38,680 nucleotides of DNA from an uncultured Alphaproteobacteria bacterium (GCA_950054485.1 CATLPD010000007.1:76262-114941), one strand, 5' to 3'; counted from the first letter of the stretch, positions 1-7,969 are shown. The notes: generated from the letters alone by a model not told the origin. Numbers and translations: made by a program.

Positions 1-177
1 AACATGCGGGCCGATTTTGCAATTTTCGCCCAATTCAACATCTGGCCCAATGATCGAATATGGGCCAACGGATGTGCCCTCGCCGATTTTTGCGCCGTCA
101 TAGATAATGGCCGTCGGGTGAATACCCTGTTGATAGGCTGAAGATGTATTTGGCTTGATGGCTGTCGATGTTGTCAT
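1..177 (-). CDS. lpxA: LpxA, UDP-N-acetylglucosamine acyltransferase (N-terminal 59 residues; runs off the window)
   Basis: LpxA transfers a 3-hydroxyacyl chain from acyl-ACP to UDP-GlcNAc, the first step of lipid A synthesis, in the cytoplasm. Only the start is present. The minus-strand reading from the ATG at 177 gives 59 codons open to the window edge. It shows the left-handed beta-helix opening typical of LpxA: an IHPTAIIYDGAKIGEG stretch (residues 19-34) followed by VGPYSIIGPDVELGENCKIG, i.e. hexapeptide repeats. The first 18 residues are a short extra N-terminal extension compared with many LpxA proteins. A Shine-Dalgarno-like AGGAA lies just upstream on the minus strand. The GNAT gene upstream on the same strand might share a transcript; fabZ, a common neighbour, is not seen on this side. 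LpxD is less likely because it has a different N-terminal domain before the hexapeptides. Confidence 0.85.
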   Translation of the reverse strand, partial: MTTSTAIKPNTSSAYQQGIHPTAIIYDGAKIGEGTSVGPYSIIGPDVELGENCKIGPHV

Positions 178-283
178 GTCAATTCCTGCTATATGTTTTT
201 ATACCTACAATATACACGGGTTTACGGGCCTTGCGCCCGTCACAAATCGTTACACATTGTTACATCTTTGGATCTTTAGGAGA

Positions 284-790
284 TTACAGCTCGCGAATAA
301 GCTTAAGGGTAAAGTTATCATCCAGCGGACGCATTTCACCGAATTCCATGGTTTTGGCATCATACGCCGCCCCAGCGCCGTCCGGAACATACCCGCGCTT
401 GATGTACATGCATTGTGCTGCACCATAGCTGGAATGCACCCCGACACCGATCCCGACCATCGGGTGGCCTTCCTTGCGAACGATGTTCTCGCAATAATCC
501 ATCAGTTTGGATGCAATCCCCTGACGTCTGACAGACGGAATAACATTCAGGTCCTGAATTTCAGGAACCTTCATTGTCCGGAAAGGCTGATAGCGCGGTG
601 ACCAGACCAGCATAACGTAACCCGCGATGATGTCATTGTGAATCGCCACAAAGATATCGCGTTCCTTTTTCTTTAAAAGGTCAAAGCAATTTTCGAAGTA
701 ATCCTTTTCTTTTGAACCGCCCTGTTTTTCTGCAGCGCGTTTCAAGCCAGGTATATCTTCAAATGTCGCGGGTCTGATTTCCAGTTTCAT
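284..790 (-). CDS. GNAT-family N-acetyltransferase, substrate unknown
   Basis: A 168-residue protein with the acetyl-CoA-binding core of the GNAT fold. The segment LNVIPSVRRQGIASKLMDYC (residues 81-100) carries the R-R-Q-G-I-A form of motif A, where the pyrophosphate of acetyl-CoA binds. Upstream beta strands (residues 45-64, IFVAIHNDIIAGYVMLVWS) match the usual strand 2-3 hairpin. GNAT enzymes acetylate amines on small molecules or proteins; nothing here identifies the substrate. The length is normal for a single-domain member. It is read from an ATG and diverges from upp across 58 AT-rich bases. lpxA lies downstream on the same strand after about 106 bases. Confidence 0.8.
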   Translation of the reverse strand: MKLEIRPATFEDIPGLKRAAEKQGGSKEKDYFENCFDLLKKKERDIFVAIHNDIIAGYVMLVWSPRYQPFRTMKVPEIQDLNVIPSVRRQGIASKLMDYCENIVRKEGHPMVGIGVGVHSSYGAAQCMYIKRGYVPDGAGAAYDAKTMEFGEMRPLDDNFTLKLIREL

Positions 791-848
791 AACTCTACTA
801 TAAATAAAACTTGCATATTTTCAGCATAAAAATTAAGTTCTGGCCAAG

Positions 849-1478
849 ATGAAGAACGTAACCGTCATAGATCACCCGCTGATACAGCATAAACTGACAA
901 TTATGCGGGACAAAAATACCCCCAGCGCGCTGTTCCGCCAGCTGCTGAGGGAGATATCACAGCTGATGGGCTACGAGCTGATGCGCGACCTGCCCCTTGA
1001 CGTTACTGACATCGAAACCCCTTTGGAACATATGCAGGCCCCGACCCTGAAGGGTCATGACCCTTGTATCGTTTCGATATTACGTGCCGGCAACGGATTT
1101 GTGGATGGGCTGCTGGATCTGGTTCCGACGGCATCTGTTGGTTTCATCGGCCTATATCGTGACCCGGAAACGCTACGTCCTGTTGAATATTACATGAAAC
1201 TGCCCGAACATATGGGTGAACGTCGGGTCATGGTTGTTGATCCCATGCTGGCGACCGGACATTCAGCCGTTGCCGCTGTTGAAAAAATCATCGCACAGGG
1301 TGCAAAAGATGTCCGCTTTCTATGTCTGGTTGCTGCACCCGAAGGGATCGAAGAATTTCAAAAGCATCACCCTGACGTACACATCTACGTTGCCTCGATT
1401 GATCGACAGCTGAACGAAAAAGCATATATCGTCCCTGGTCTGGGTGACGCAGGCGACCGTATCTTTGGCACTAAATAA
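849..1478 (+). CDS. upp: Uracil phosphoribosyltransferase
   Basis: Converts uracil and PRPP to UMP in pyrimidine salvage, in the cytoplasm. The 209-residue length is standard. The PRPP-binding loop is clear at residues 127-140 ([14 protein letters not shown]), and the C-terminal [13 protein letters not shown] segment is the uracil-binding signature of the Upp family. [13 protein letters not shown] near residues 77-89 is the conserved flexible-loop region, with an Asn-Gly where many homologues have Gly-Leu. The gene stands alone: it is divergent from the GNAT gene and followed by terminator-like hairpins. No uracil permease is adjacent. Confidence 0.95.
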   Translation: MKNVTVIDHPLIQHKLTIMRDKNTPSALFRQLLREISQLMGYELMRDLPLDVTDIETPLEHMQAPTLKGHDPCIVSILRAGNGFVDGLLDLVPTASVGFIGLYRDPETLRPVEYYMKLPEHMGERRVMVVDPMLATGHSAVAAVEKIIAQGAKDVRFLCLVAAPEGIEEFQKHHPDVHIYVASIDRQLNEKAYIVPGLGDAGDRIFGTK

Positions 1479-1533
1479 GATATTTAACCACCCCCAATTT
1501 CATATACTTTTGTTTATAGCACCTTAATGTACG

Positions 1534-1577
1534 ACCCTTTTATAAGGGGGTTTTCGTTTACCATGATGTAAACTTTT
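1534..1577 (+). terminator. Two adjacent hairpins after upp, probable weak terminator
   Basis: CCCTT-TTAT-AAGGG (1535-1548) is followed by GGTTTTC. A second perfect hairpin, GTTTAC-CATGAT-GTAAAC (1556-1573), is followed by TTTT. Both stems are short (5-6 bp) and AT-rich, so termination strength is uncertain. Position after upp and before the next gene supports the call. Confidence 0.4.
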
Positions 1578-1632
1578 GTATGCATTATAATAATAGTACA
1601 TATTTAAAGTTGTATTTATCGGAGATTCGAAA

Positions 1633-2852
1633 ATGACTTCCGAAGTGATATTAATGAATAAAAACGGGCTCGCTATTGCTGCAGACAGTGCGGTTACCCG
1701 ATCAGATTCAAACCGCCCACCGCACTATCAAAGAAAACTGTTTTCTATGACACAGCCGCATAATATCGCCATTATGTTGCATGACAGGATGCAGATAAAT
1801 AGCGTGCCGGTGGAAACTATTCTCAATATATACCAATCACACAAACGTAAAAACGCCCTTCTCTTTTTTGATGACTACGTAACGGATTTCATATCGTATC
1901 TGGGAAACAATAAAAACATATTGGGACATCAGGATATGGACAAAGATATGAACTGGACATGTGATGCATTGCATTTTCTGATGCGTTTGGGACAGGAAAT
2001 ATATCAAAACTGGCAAGATCCGAAACATAATATAAACAACGAAAGCATCCAGAAATTTATGGGCCACTATCTTGATCAAAAGATTGAGAAGCTGAACGCA
2101 ACAGCTGATTGTAATTCCTTTAAAGACAAAGAAACACGGCAAAATCTGAAAAAAGATATTGAAAATCTTGATAGCCACTATATCGACCAGATTTTAAATC
2201 TTTTCCCGCTATCGCATAAAATGCACGCCAAGATTTACAGGCTTTTATATTTGATGACGATAAAAAATAATTTTGATATGGGGCATACAGTGATTGTTAT
2301 CGCCGGGTTTGGGTCTGAAGATATTTTTCCCAAAGTGCCGAGATAAAAATCGGTGGTCTTTATTTCGGTCACCTGAAATACGAAACCCAACAATTCCAAT
2401 CAATCGACAATCAGAACCATGCCCAGATCATCCCCTACGCCATGACAGATTCCATATCAACATTTTTGAAAGGCGTACATCCAAAGTATGAAAGCTTTAG
2501 CCTAAATGCTTTTAAAAGTTGCATACAAGGCTTTACACATTGGACGGAAACCACATCAAATGTTGAAAACTGCTATGAAGAATACAGACAACGTTTAAAG
2601 CAACATGTTATGAGGCAGCACATAGAACCTGTTATTGACGCCATCAAGTTTCTACCCTGCCAGGATCTGGCACATATCGCTGAAATGCTAGTAAATGTTT
2701 CATCCTTTCATGCATCCATGATGCCGGGACAAAATTTTATCGGCGGGAACATTGATGTCGCAACACTGGCAAAAGGATATGGTTTTCAATGGATAAAAAA
2801 ACCAGACGGGCACGCCGTTAACATCAACAACGTGCGCCGTCTGGATCTTTAG
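1633..2852 (+). pseudogene. Ntn-hydrolase/proteasome-like hypothetical protein, split by a single frameshift near 2329-2337
   Basis: Two consecutive reading frames form one protein. The first (1633-2346, 237 aa) begins MTSEVILMNKNGLAIAADSA, the opening of a family of proteasome-like (Ntn-hydrolase fold) hypothetical proteins, and ends at VIAGFGSEDIFPK, a conserved central motif, just before a stop. The second frame takes over immediately: reading from 2334 gives SAEIKIGGLYFGHLKYE, then PYAMTDSISTFLKGV, and the family-like end GGNIDVATLAKGYGFQWIKK before the stop at 2850-2852. Losing one base around 2329-2337 (for example AAAA to AAA at 2332-2334) accounts for the shift; restoring it gives roughly 406 residues. 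The region looks more AT-rich than its neighbours. The family's substrate is unknown to me. A sequencing error or a functional frameshift cannot be excluded. The family match is from memory. Confidence 0.75.
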
Positions 2853-2861
2853 ATTATCATT

Positions 2862-3311
2862 TTATTTTTCAAGATGTGATGAAAGCATCCAATGCGCTTT
2901 TTGATGAACATCGCGGCGACGTACACCTAGATCAACGGACACATCATCATTGGCCGATTCCGCAGCTTTGATCAGATCTTGCGCATCTTTTGCAAGACGC
3001 TCATGATCTTTCGACAGGCGCTCGACCATTGTTCTGGAATCGATTGTTTCTGTTTCTTCTTTGATGTTTGCCAATTTAGAAAAAGCTTCATAGCTTCCCG
3101 GCGCATTGTGACCGATGGTCAAAATACGCTCCGCAATTTCATCATTTGCTTCAAACAGCTCACGGTACTGCTCTTCAAATAAAGTATGCAATGAAAAGAA
3201 CGACGGACCTTTGACATTCCAGTGATAGTTCTGTGTTTTCAGCATCAGCAAATAGCTGTCCGCTAAAAGAACCTTCATCGCCTCGACAAGGTTGTTTTCA
3301 GAATTTGACAT
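2862..3311 (-). CDS. dps: Dps-family ferritin-like DNA-protection protein
   Basis: Dps forms a 12-subunit cage that oxidises Fe(II) with peroxide and stores iron, limiting Fenton damage to DNA. At 149 residues it has the intersubunit ferroxidase ligands with family spacing: His30, His42, Glu46 (Asp in E. coli), Asp57 and Glu61, matching E. coli H51, H63, D67, D78 and E82 by offset. The N-terminus is short (MSNSENN), without the long lysine-rich tail of E. coli Dps, so direct DNA binding is less certain. The RBS (GGGAGATTAAAATG) is nearly identical to that of ahpD upstream on the same strand. It lies 28 bases after ahpD, so it is probably the last gene of an OxyR-controlled ahpC-ahpD-dps unit. 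Confidence 0.92.
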   Translation of the reverse strand: MSNSENNLVEAMKVLLADSYLLMLKTQNYHWNVKGPSFFSLHTLFEEQYRELFEANDEIAERILTIGHNAPGSYEAFSKLANIKEETETIDSRTMVERLSKDHERLAKDAQDLIKAAESANDDVSVDLGVRRRDVHQKAHWMLSSHLEK

Positions 3312-3323
3312 TTTAATCTCCCT

Positions 3324-3357
3324 TAGTTAATTGCAAAATCTAGTTAATCGCAAAAGC
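3324..3357. repeat. 17-bp tandem duplication at the end of ahpD
   Basis: The units TAGTTAATTGCAAAATC (3324-3340) and TAGTTAATCGCAAAAGC (3341-3357) match at 15 of 17 positions. The second contains the last codons and stop of ahpD (minus strand). The first therefore repeats a near-copy of the Phe-Ala-Ile-Asn-stop sequence just before the dps ribosome binding site. Confidence 0.7.
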
Positions 3358-3903
3358 CTGCGCCGCGGCATTAATCACGGCTGAAATCTTTATGCTATGT
3401 TGCACGCCTGATTTAGAAACGCCTGCTTTTTCAAGCTGCGCGACGTGGGCATCGATACACATACCGCATCCGTTAATCGCGGAAACTGCAAGTGAATATA
3501 ATTCGAAATCGATTTTATCAATACCGGGGTTTCCGATAACATTCATGCGCAGTCCTGCAGGCATACGACCATAATCTTCGCCGCTGACCAAATGCAGAAA
3601 ACGATAATAAATGTTATTCATTGCCATGATCGTTGTTGCCGCCTTTACGGCTTCCAATTCATGCGCTTCAAAATCGCCGGCGAATTCGCCTTCGATACCT
3701 GCAATGATATTTGCATCTTTTGTTGCATAGGCCGAAGACAGTGCGATCCCCGCAATCTGCTTCATGGAAAGGCCTGACTCCGGTGCCTCGCGCAATACAG
3801 AAGACAAGTTCAATTTGATATCTTTTGCATAGGCGCCAAGGGCGTTTTTAATGCCTTCAAGATTATTAATATCCGAAGGTAGTTTTGCGACGTTAGCTGT
3901 CAT
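3340..3903 (-). CDS. ahpD: AhpD alkylhydroperoxidase, reductant of AhpC
   Basis: AhpD reduces oxidised AhpC and has weak peroxidase activity of its own. It belongs to the carboxymuconolactone-decarboxylase fold. The active site is visible: Glu134, Cys146-Gly-Met-Cys149 and His153 reproduce the spacing of the Mycobacterium tuberculosis residues E118, C130, C133 and H137. The second histidine of the mycobacterial CSHC motif is replaced by Met148. The 187-residue length is slightly longer than mycobacterial AhpD. It lies 16 bases downstream of ahpC on the same strand, and no AhpF-type flavoprotein is seen, which fits AhpD being the electron donor. The RBS is GGAGATTAAAATG. Confidence 0.92.
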   Translation of the reverse strand: MTANVAKLPSDINNLEGIKNALGAYAKDIKLNLSSVLREAPESGLSMKQIAGIALSSAYATKDANIIAGIEGEFAGDFEAHELEAVKAATTIMAMNNIYYRFLHLVSGEDYGRMPAGLRMNVIGNPGIDKIDFELYSLAVSAINGCGMCIDAHVAQLEKAGVSKSGVQHSIKISAVINAAAQAFAIN

Positions 3904-3919
3904 TTTAATCTCCTCTCGA

Positions 3920-4459
3920 TTACGCTACTTTTAAAGTATCCTCACCTTTTTCCCAATTGCAAGGGCAAAGCTCGTCTGTTTGCAGCGCGTCCAATACGCG
4001 CAGAACTTCACGGCTGTTACGGCCAACGTTCAGGTCTGTCACCATAACAAAACGCACAATATTATCTGGGTCGATCAGATACACTGCACGCTGCGCGACG
4101 CCGTCCTCTTCATCCAAAATATCAAGGGCATCAACCAATTCGCGTTTAATATCTGACAACATCGGAAACGGCAGATCGTTCAATTCTTCTTTTTGCTGTC
4201 TCCAGGCAAGGTGAACAAATTCAGAATCTGTGCTGACGCCAATGACATCTGCATCACGATCATTAAAATCTTCATTCAATGCGCCAAAAGATGCGATTTC
4301 TGTCGGGCAAACAAATGTGAAATCTTTCGGCCAGAAAAAGACGACTTTCCAACGTCCTTTGTAATCTGTGTCCGAAATGTCCTTGAATGCCGTGTTAATG
4401 TCATTGCTGACGACAGCTGTCCCTTTAAAAGATGGGAATTTTTCTCCAATACCAAGCAT
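3920..4459 (-). CDS. ahpC: AhpC-type peroxiredoxin
   Basis: A 2-Cys peroxiredoxin that reduces hydrogen peroxide, organic peroxides and possibly peroxynitrite. From the ATG at 4459, preceded by AAGGAG seven bases away, it has 179 residues. A longer reading from 4492 adds 11 residues with no RBS and is rejected. The peroxidatic Cys51 sits in DFTFVCPTE. Cys165 and Cys167 (ELCPCNW) near the C-terminus form the double resolving cysteine arrangement known from mycobacterial AhpC (C61, C174, C176), the type paired with AhpD. It is the first gene of the minus-strand unit and faces oxyR across a 100-base control region. Confidence 0.94.
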   Translation of the reverse strand: MLGIGEKFPSFKGTAVVSNDINTAFKDISDTDYKGRWKVVFFWPKDFTFVCPTEIASFGALNEDFNDRDADVIGVSTDSEFVHLAWRQQKEELNDLPFPMLSDIKRELVDALDILDEEDGVAQRAVYLIDPDNIVRFVMVTDLNVGRNSREVLRVLDALQTDELCPCNWEKGEDTLKVA

Positions 4460-4559
4460 GTTTTTCTCCTTATTTTTTATTTGAGCTTTCAATATATGCC
4501 CTCAGGGCTGATAAATAAAATATATTGTTTTTATCAGTTTGATAGTTTATATCAATGGT
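4460..4559. promoter_or_regulatory. Shared oxyR/ahpC control region with GATA/TATC half-sites
   Basis: This 100-base AT-rich spacer separates two divergent genes. A perfect inverted repeat TTGATA-GTTTA-TATCAA lies at 4539-4555. Further TGATA/TATCA half-sites lie at 4509-4513 and 4532-4536, as expected for a LysR-type regulator that binds ATAG/CTAT-like half-sites. For oxyR (plus strand), TTGTTT (4525-4530), a 17-base spacer and TATATC (4548-4553) form a promoter whose transcript would start at about the ATG at 4560. For ahpC (minus strand), TATATT (4491-4496) is a plausible -10 without a good -35, typical of an activator-dependent promoter. The OxyR sites are inferred from position and symmetry. 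Confidence 0.6.
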
Positions 4560-5450
4560 ATGAATTTACGCATCTATGAATATATACTGGCGGTGGCACG
4601 CACAGGACATTTCGGCAAGGCTGCCGATGATTGCAATGTTTCGCAACCAACCCTCAGCCAGCAGATCAAAAAATATGAAGATTATATCGGTATGCCGATA
4701 TTTGAACGTGATAATAAAAATGTTCAATTAACGCGTAACGGTAAAGAATTATTGCCTTACCTGAAGACAGTACTTGATGCCAACAAGACCCTGCGTCAGG
4801 CTGTGCAAAACCTTAAAAATCCCGAGGAAGGACGCCTGTACCTTGGCGCTTTTCCCACACTCGCGCCCTTTTACATTCCGAATGTGCTGCCCAGATTAAA
4901 CAAAGCCTTTCCAAAGCTGAATCTGTTTTGGGTGGAAGAACGCAGCCCCGATCTAATTACCCTATTGAAAAACGGCGAAATAGACGCCGCGTTCTTGGCG
5001 CTGCCACTTGATACGTCAGACGAATTTGAAGTTATGCCGCTGTTTCAAGAAAAACTGGTTGCGGCGGTGCCCGCAAGCAGTTCGCTGGCCAGGCAGAAAA
5101 TTTTGAGTTTAAAAGACCTTAAGGATGAGCCTTTGCTTTTGTTAGAGGACAGCCATTGCCTATCCGGCCAAGCGCTGGAAGCCTGCAAATGGGCCGGCTT
5201 GAAAAACCGTCATGATTTCAGGGCGACAAGTATCGAAACCCTGCGTCACATGGTTGGCAGCGGCCTTGGGATCACGTTGGTTCCCGAAATGGCCGTAAAC
5301 ACAAATTTTGAAAATGTGACTTATGTACCTCTTAAGGAAAGTAATGCACAACGCACGATCGGGCTTGTCAGGCGCAAGACGTCGCCTATTAAAGGCATGC
5401 TTGACAAAGTCGTTGATTTATTAAAATATAATCCAACTAAAGAAACTTGA
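4560..5450 (+). CDS. oxyR: OxyR, LysR-type peroxide sensor
   Basis: LysR-family transcription factor that is oxidised by hydrogen peroxide and activates antioxidant genes. From the ATG at 4560 it has 296 residues. The winged helix-turn-helix is near residues 12-58 (GHFGKAADDCNVSQPTLSQQ). The redox centre is explicit: Cys200 in LLLLEDSHCLSGQ and Cys209 in ALEACKWAG keep the nine-residue spacing of E. coli C199 and C208. The C-terminal region GSGLGITLVPEMA is the usual effector-domain motif. A TTG start at 4539 would add seven residues but falls inside the predicted operator and promoter. There is no Shine-Dalgarno before 4560, so the mRNA may be leaderless. It is divergent from ahpC, its likely main target. 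Confidence 0.95.
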   Translation: MNLRIYEYILAVARTGHFGKAADDCNVSQPTLSQQIKKYEDYIGMPIFERDNKNVQLTRNGKELLPYLKTVLDANKTLRQAVQNLKNPEEGRLYLGAFPTLAPFYIPNVLPRLNKAFPKLNLFWVEERSPDLITLLKNGEIDAAFLALPLDTSDEFEVMPLFQEKLVAAVPASSSLARQKILSLKDLKDEPLLLLEDSHCLSGQALEACKWAGLKNRHDFRATSIETLRHMVGSGLGITLVPEMAVNTNFENVTYVPLKESNAQRTIGLVRRKTSPIKGMLDKVVDLLKYNPTKET

Positions 5451-5475
5451 CTTTTTACATAATTCGGTATATTGT
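5447..5475 (+). promoter_or_regulatory. Promoter of the peptidoglycan-binding protein gene
   Basis: TTGACT (5447-5452), 17 bases, TATTGT (5470-5475). The -35 box overlaps the oxyR stop codon, so this gene is probably transcribed on its own rather than as an oxyR operon member. Confidence 0.6.
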
Positions 5476-5512
5476 GGTGTGTGAGCGAACCTTTAAACCT
5501 GAATTATGATTG

Positions 5513-6901
5513 ATGAAGTATTTTAAAAGAAAAATCACCGGCGCCTTTGCATTTGCCGCAGCCTTGGGCTTGGGCACTGCGCCTGCCCATGCGCAAGAGG
5601 TACCGGATTCATCATATAGCACCACAGAAAACGCCGGCACAGTTGCAAATCAAAACCAGCCACCCACAACAACCGAGATTGCACAAGACAATGATCTGGT
5701 GGCACACTACCCCAGAAGAATAAGTTACGATACGATGCCGCCGCCACCGCGCCGTCTGGATGATTATGAACGCAACCTGACATTACCTGAATGCCAGATA
5801 CCCGACGATCCGATTTACCGCAAGATGGAAGATGTCGTCAGATATATGCAGTATCCAAATCAAACACCGGATATTACATCGCCGAATATGACGGAGACAC
5901 AAATCATACAAGCACAGCGTTTCTTGCAAACACTTGGCTTTAACATCGAAGATGATGGTGTTGAGGGCCCGGCAACGACACGCGCAGTCATGGAATTCCA
6001 GATGTTCTGGGGACCGATTTCCAACACGATGGATATCAACGGCATCATTGACAACAATGTGATTGACCACATGGAATATTACACAGCCGTTGCCGAACGT
6101 GACGCCCGCACCTATGGCGTTGAAACAGAGGTCGCAGCGGCCATACGCATGGCAACCCTGTTAAAACAGGATAGTTTCGAGCTGTGGATGGAAATGTCAT
6201 TGCGCGAAAGCTCGCACCGTCCTGATGCCCGCCCCCCACGTGGTACAGCCCGTGGATTGTTCCAACATATCGAACGCACATACGATAAAGATATCATGAT
6301 TGCAGGCTGCAATTACGGCATGGGACAATATGCGCAAAAATTCTCGATTACTTATAACGGCATCGACGATGCTGAAATCGTCTATAGCGGATCCGAGCGC
6401 GAACACCGTTTCCTTTATAACACAAGATATAATCCACGTTTTTCCGCTGTAATGGCGGTTGAGAATAATTTGTTTGAAGTCGGTTTGGTTGAACATTGGC
6501 TGGGCCAATCGCTGCAGGAAAATTATCAGCGCTATTCCATTCACTTCAAAGGCGTCGATGCGGGGTATTTTTTCTGGCGCGGATATTTCAACAATCCGAA
6601 TGCAACCGCAGCTCGCGATTTCCCCGCGCAAGCGCGTTATAACAGACGCATTTATTATAATGGCCGTCAGGCCAGAACATACAGTCAGGTCGCTGACTGG
6701 TTTGATGCCCATTTCGGAACGGGCCGTTACACCGAACAATATCAGGTTGCGGTTTATCAGCCGCGCTACAATACATCAAACATCAGATATGCCGGCCAGG
6801 TTGAACAGCCCGCGGCAGAAACAACTGTGACGACAAGCGCGCCCGAGCAACCGGCCGAACCGAATTACCGACAAAACAATCTGAATAGTCCCGGCGTTTA
6901 A
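5513..6901 (+). CDS. Secreted peptidoglycan-binding, lytic-transglycosylase-like protein
   Basis: Probably acts on or binds peptidoglycan in the periplasm. The ATG at 5513 gives 462 residues. Residues 1-28 are a signal peptide (KRK, an Ala/Gly/Leu core, then APAHAQ). A proline-rich low-complexity stretch follows to about 85. Residues about 128-168 form a peptidoglycan-binding type 1 repeat (QAQRFLQTLGFNIEDDGVEG, then TTRAVMEFQ). From about 205 there is a helical domain with LRESSHRPDARPPRGTARGL: Glu232 followed by Ser-Ser and a Gly-x-Ala-x-Gly-Leu-Phe-Gln block resembles the Glu-Ser...Gly-x-x-Gly-Leu-Met-Gln signature of SLT-type lytic transglycosylases. The tail after about 430 is Gln/Glu/Thr/Pro-rich. 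The SLT motif is divergent, so catalysis is inferred. It ends 5 bases from the convergent trpS. Confidence 0.7.
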   Translation: MKYFKRKITGAFAFAAALGLGTAPAHAQEVPDSSYSTTENAGTVANQNQPPTTTEIAQDNDLVAHYPRRISYDTMPPPPRRLDDYERNLTLPECQIPDDPIYRKMEDVVRYMQYPNQTPDITSPNMTETQIIQAQRFLQTLGFNIEDDGVEGPATTRAVMEFQMFWGPISNTMDINGIIDNNVIDHMEYYTAVAERDARTYGVETEVAAAIRMATLLKQDSFELWMEMSLRESSHRPDARPPRGTARGLFQHIERTYDKDIMIAGCNYGMGQYAQKFSITYNGIDDAEIVYSGSEREHRFLYNTRYNPRFSAVMAVENNLFEVGLVEHWLGQSLQENYQRYSIHFKGVDAGYFFWRGYFNNPNATAARDFPAQARYNRRIYYNGRQARTYSQVADWFDAHFGTGRYTEQYQVAVYQPRYNTSNIRYAGQVEQPAAETTVTTSAPEQPAEPNYRQNNLNSPGV

Positions 6902-6906
6902 TTTAG

Positions 6907-7917
6907 TTATGCTTTGACGCCAATCGCTTTGCGGACATCGCGGATTGTATCTTTCGCCACTGCACGAGCCGTCTCAGCCCCTGCATCCAGCAGCTCATCC
7001 AGCTTAGCGCGGTTTTCAAGCCACTCATTATACAGCTCGGTCGGGCCTTCAAGTTCACGGTTCACCGCCTCGGCCAGCAGTTTTTTGGCATCACCATACC
7101 CCATACCGCCTTGCTCGAATGCTTTTTTCATTTCGGCAATTTCGGCCTCTGTCCCGAACTGGGTATAAAGCTGATAGATTGTCGAGCTTTCAGGGTCTTT
7201 TGGTTCCTCCGGCAATTTTGAGTCTGTCACGATTTTCATGATCAGCTTTTGACGGCGTTTATTGGTTTCGAACAAAGGAATAATATTGTTATAGCTCTTG
7301 CTCATTTTCTGGCCGTCCAGCCCCGGAATAGCACCCGCCGATTCTTGCACTTGGAATTCCGGTAATTTAAAGGTTTCACCAAACAGATGGTTAAAGCTGC
7401 CCGCCATGTCACGCGTCATTTCAATATGCTGGATCTGATCTTTTCCAACGGGCACAATATCCGACTGGGCGATCAGAATGTCTGCCGCCATCAATATCGG
7501 ATATGTGTAAAGCCCCATATTGACGCCGTCATCCAGTTCGGAGCCTGTTTTGCCGGCCGCCGTATTCTTATCAATCATGGCCTTGTATGCGTGAGAACGA
7601 TTCATCAGGCCCTTGGGCGTCACAGCCGCCAGAATTGTCGCAAGTTCAAAAATTTGCGGTATATCAGACTGGCGATAAAAAACCGTTTTATCCAGATCAA
7701 TGCCAAATGCCAGATAGGTTGCCGCAACGCTGTAACTGGATTCTTTCAGCTCTTTTGCGTCACGCACCGCATTCAGCGCATGATAATCGGCAACAAACAA
7801 GAAACAGTCTCTGGCGTCATTTATCAATTTAACCGCAGGCTTGATAGCGCCAACATAATTTCCAAGGTGTACTGTGCCCGTCGGTTTAACACCTGTAAGA
7901 ACGCGTTTTTGTGACAT
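6907..7917 (-). CDS. trpS: Tryptophanyl-tRNA synthetase
   Basis: Class I aminoacyl-tRNA synthetase that charges tRNA-Trp. The 336-residue length is standard for the bacterial enzyme. The HIGH-type signature is at residues 14-20 (GTVHLGN) and the KMSKS loop at 204-208 (DGQKMSKSYNN). The GAIPGLDGQKMSKS context is specific to TrpRS. The RBS is GGAGAAAGATCAATG on the minus strand. A good promoter lies directly upstream. It is convergent with the peptidoglycan-binding protein gene and divergent from a small hypothetical gene. Confidence 0.97.
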   Translation of the reverse strand: MSQKRVLTGVKPTGTVHLGNYVGAIKPAVKLINDARDCFLFVADYHALNAVRDAKELKESSYSVAATYLAFGIDLDKTVFYRQSDIPQIFELATILAAVTPKGLMNRSHAYKAMIDKNTAAGKTGSELDDGVNMGLYTYPILMAADILIAQSDIVPVGKDQIQHIEMTRDMAGSFNHLFGETFKLPEFQVQESAGAIPGLDGQKMSKSYNNIIPLFETNKRRQKLIMKIVTDSKLPEEPKDPESSTIYQLYTQFGTEAEIAEMKKAFEQGGMGYGDAKKLLAEAVNRELEGPTELYNEWLENRAKLDELLDAGAETARAVAKDTIRDVRKAIGVKA

Positions 7918-7940
7918 TGATCTTTCTCCAATTTTTCCGC

Positions 7941-7969
7941 ATCATAGAATAGAGAGATTTATTTTACAA
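7941..7969 (-). promoter_or_regulatory. trpS: trpS promoter
   Basis: On the minus strand, TTGTAA (7969-7964), a 17-base spacer and TATGAT (7946-7941), 24 bases upstream of the trpS ATG. Spacing and boxes fit a sigma-70 promoter. Confidence 0.6.

Noticed and set aside
224-240. Hairpin ACGGGC-GCAAG-GCCCGT (minus strand) between the GNAT gene and lpxA as a terminator
   Set aside because: There is no T-tract on the minus-strand side, so termination is not supported.
2324-2346. Classical programmed -1 frameshift site in the Ntn-hydrolase-like gene
   Set aside because: No in-frame X-XXY-YYZ heptamer followed by a stem-loop is present; only the Phe codon can re-pair, so a mutation or sequencing error is simpler.
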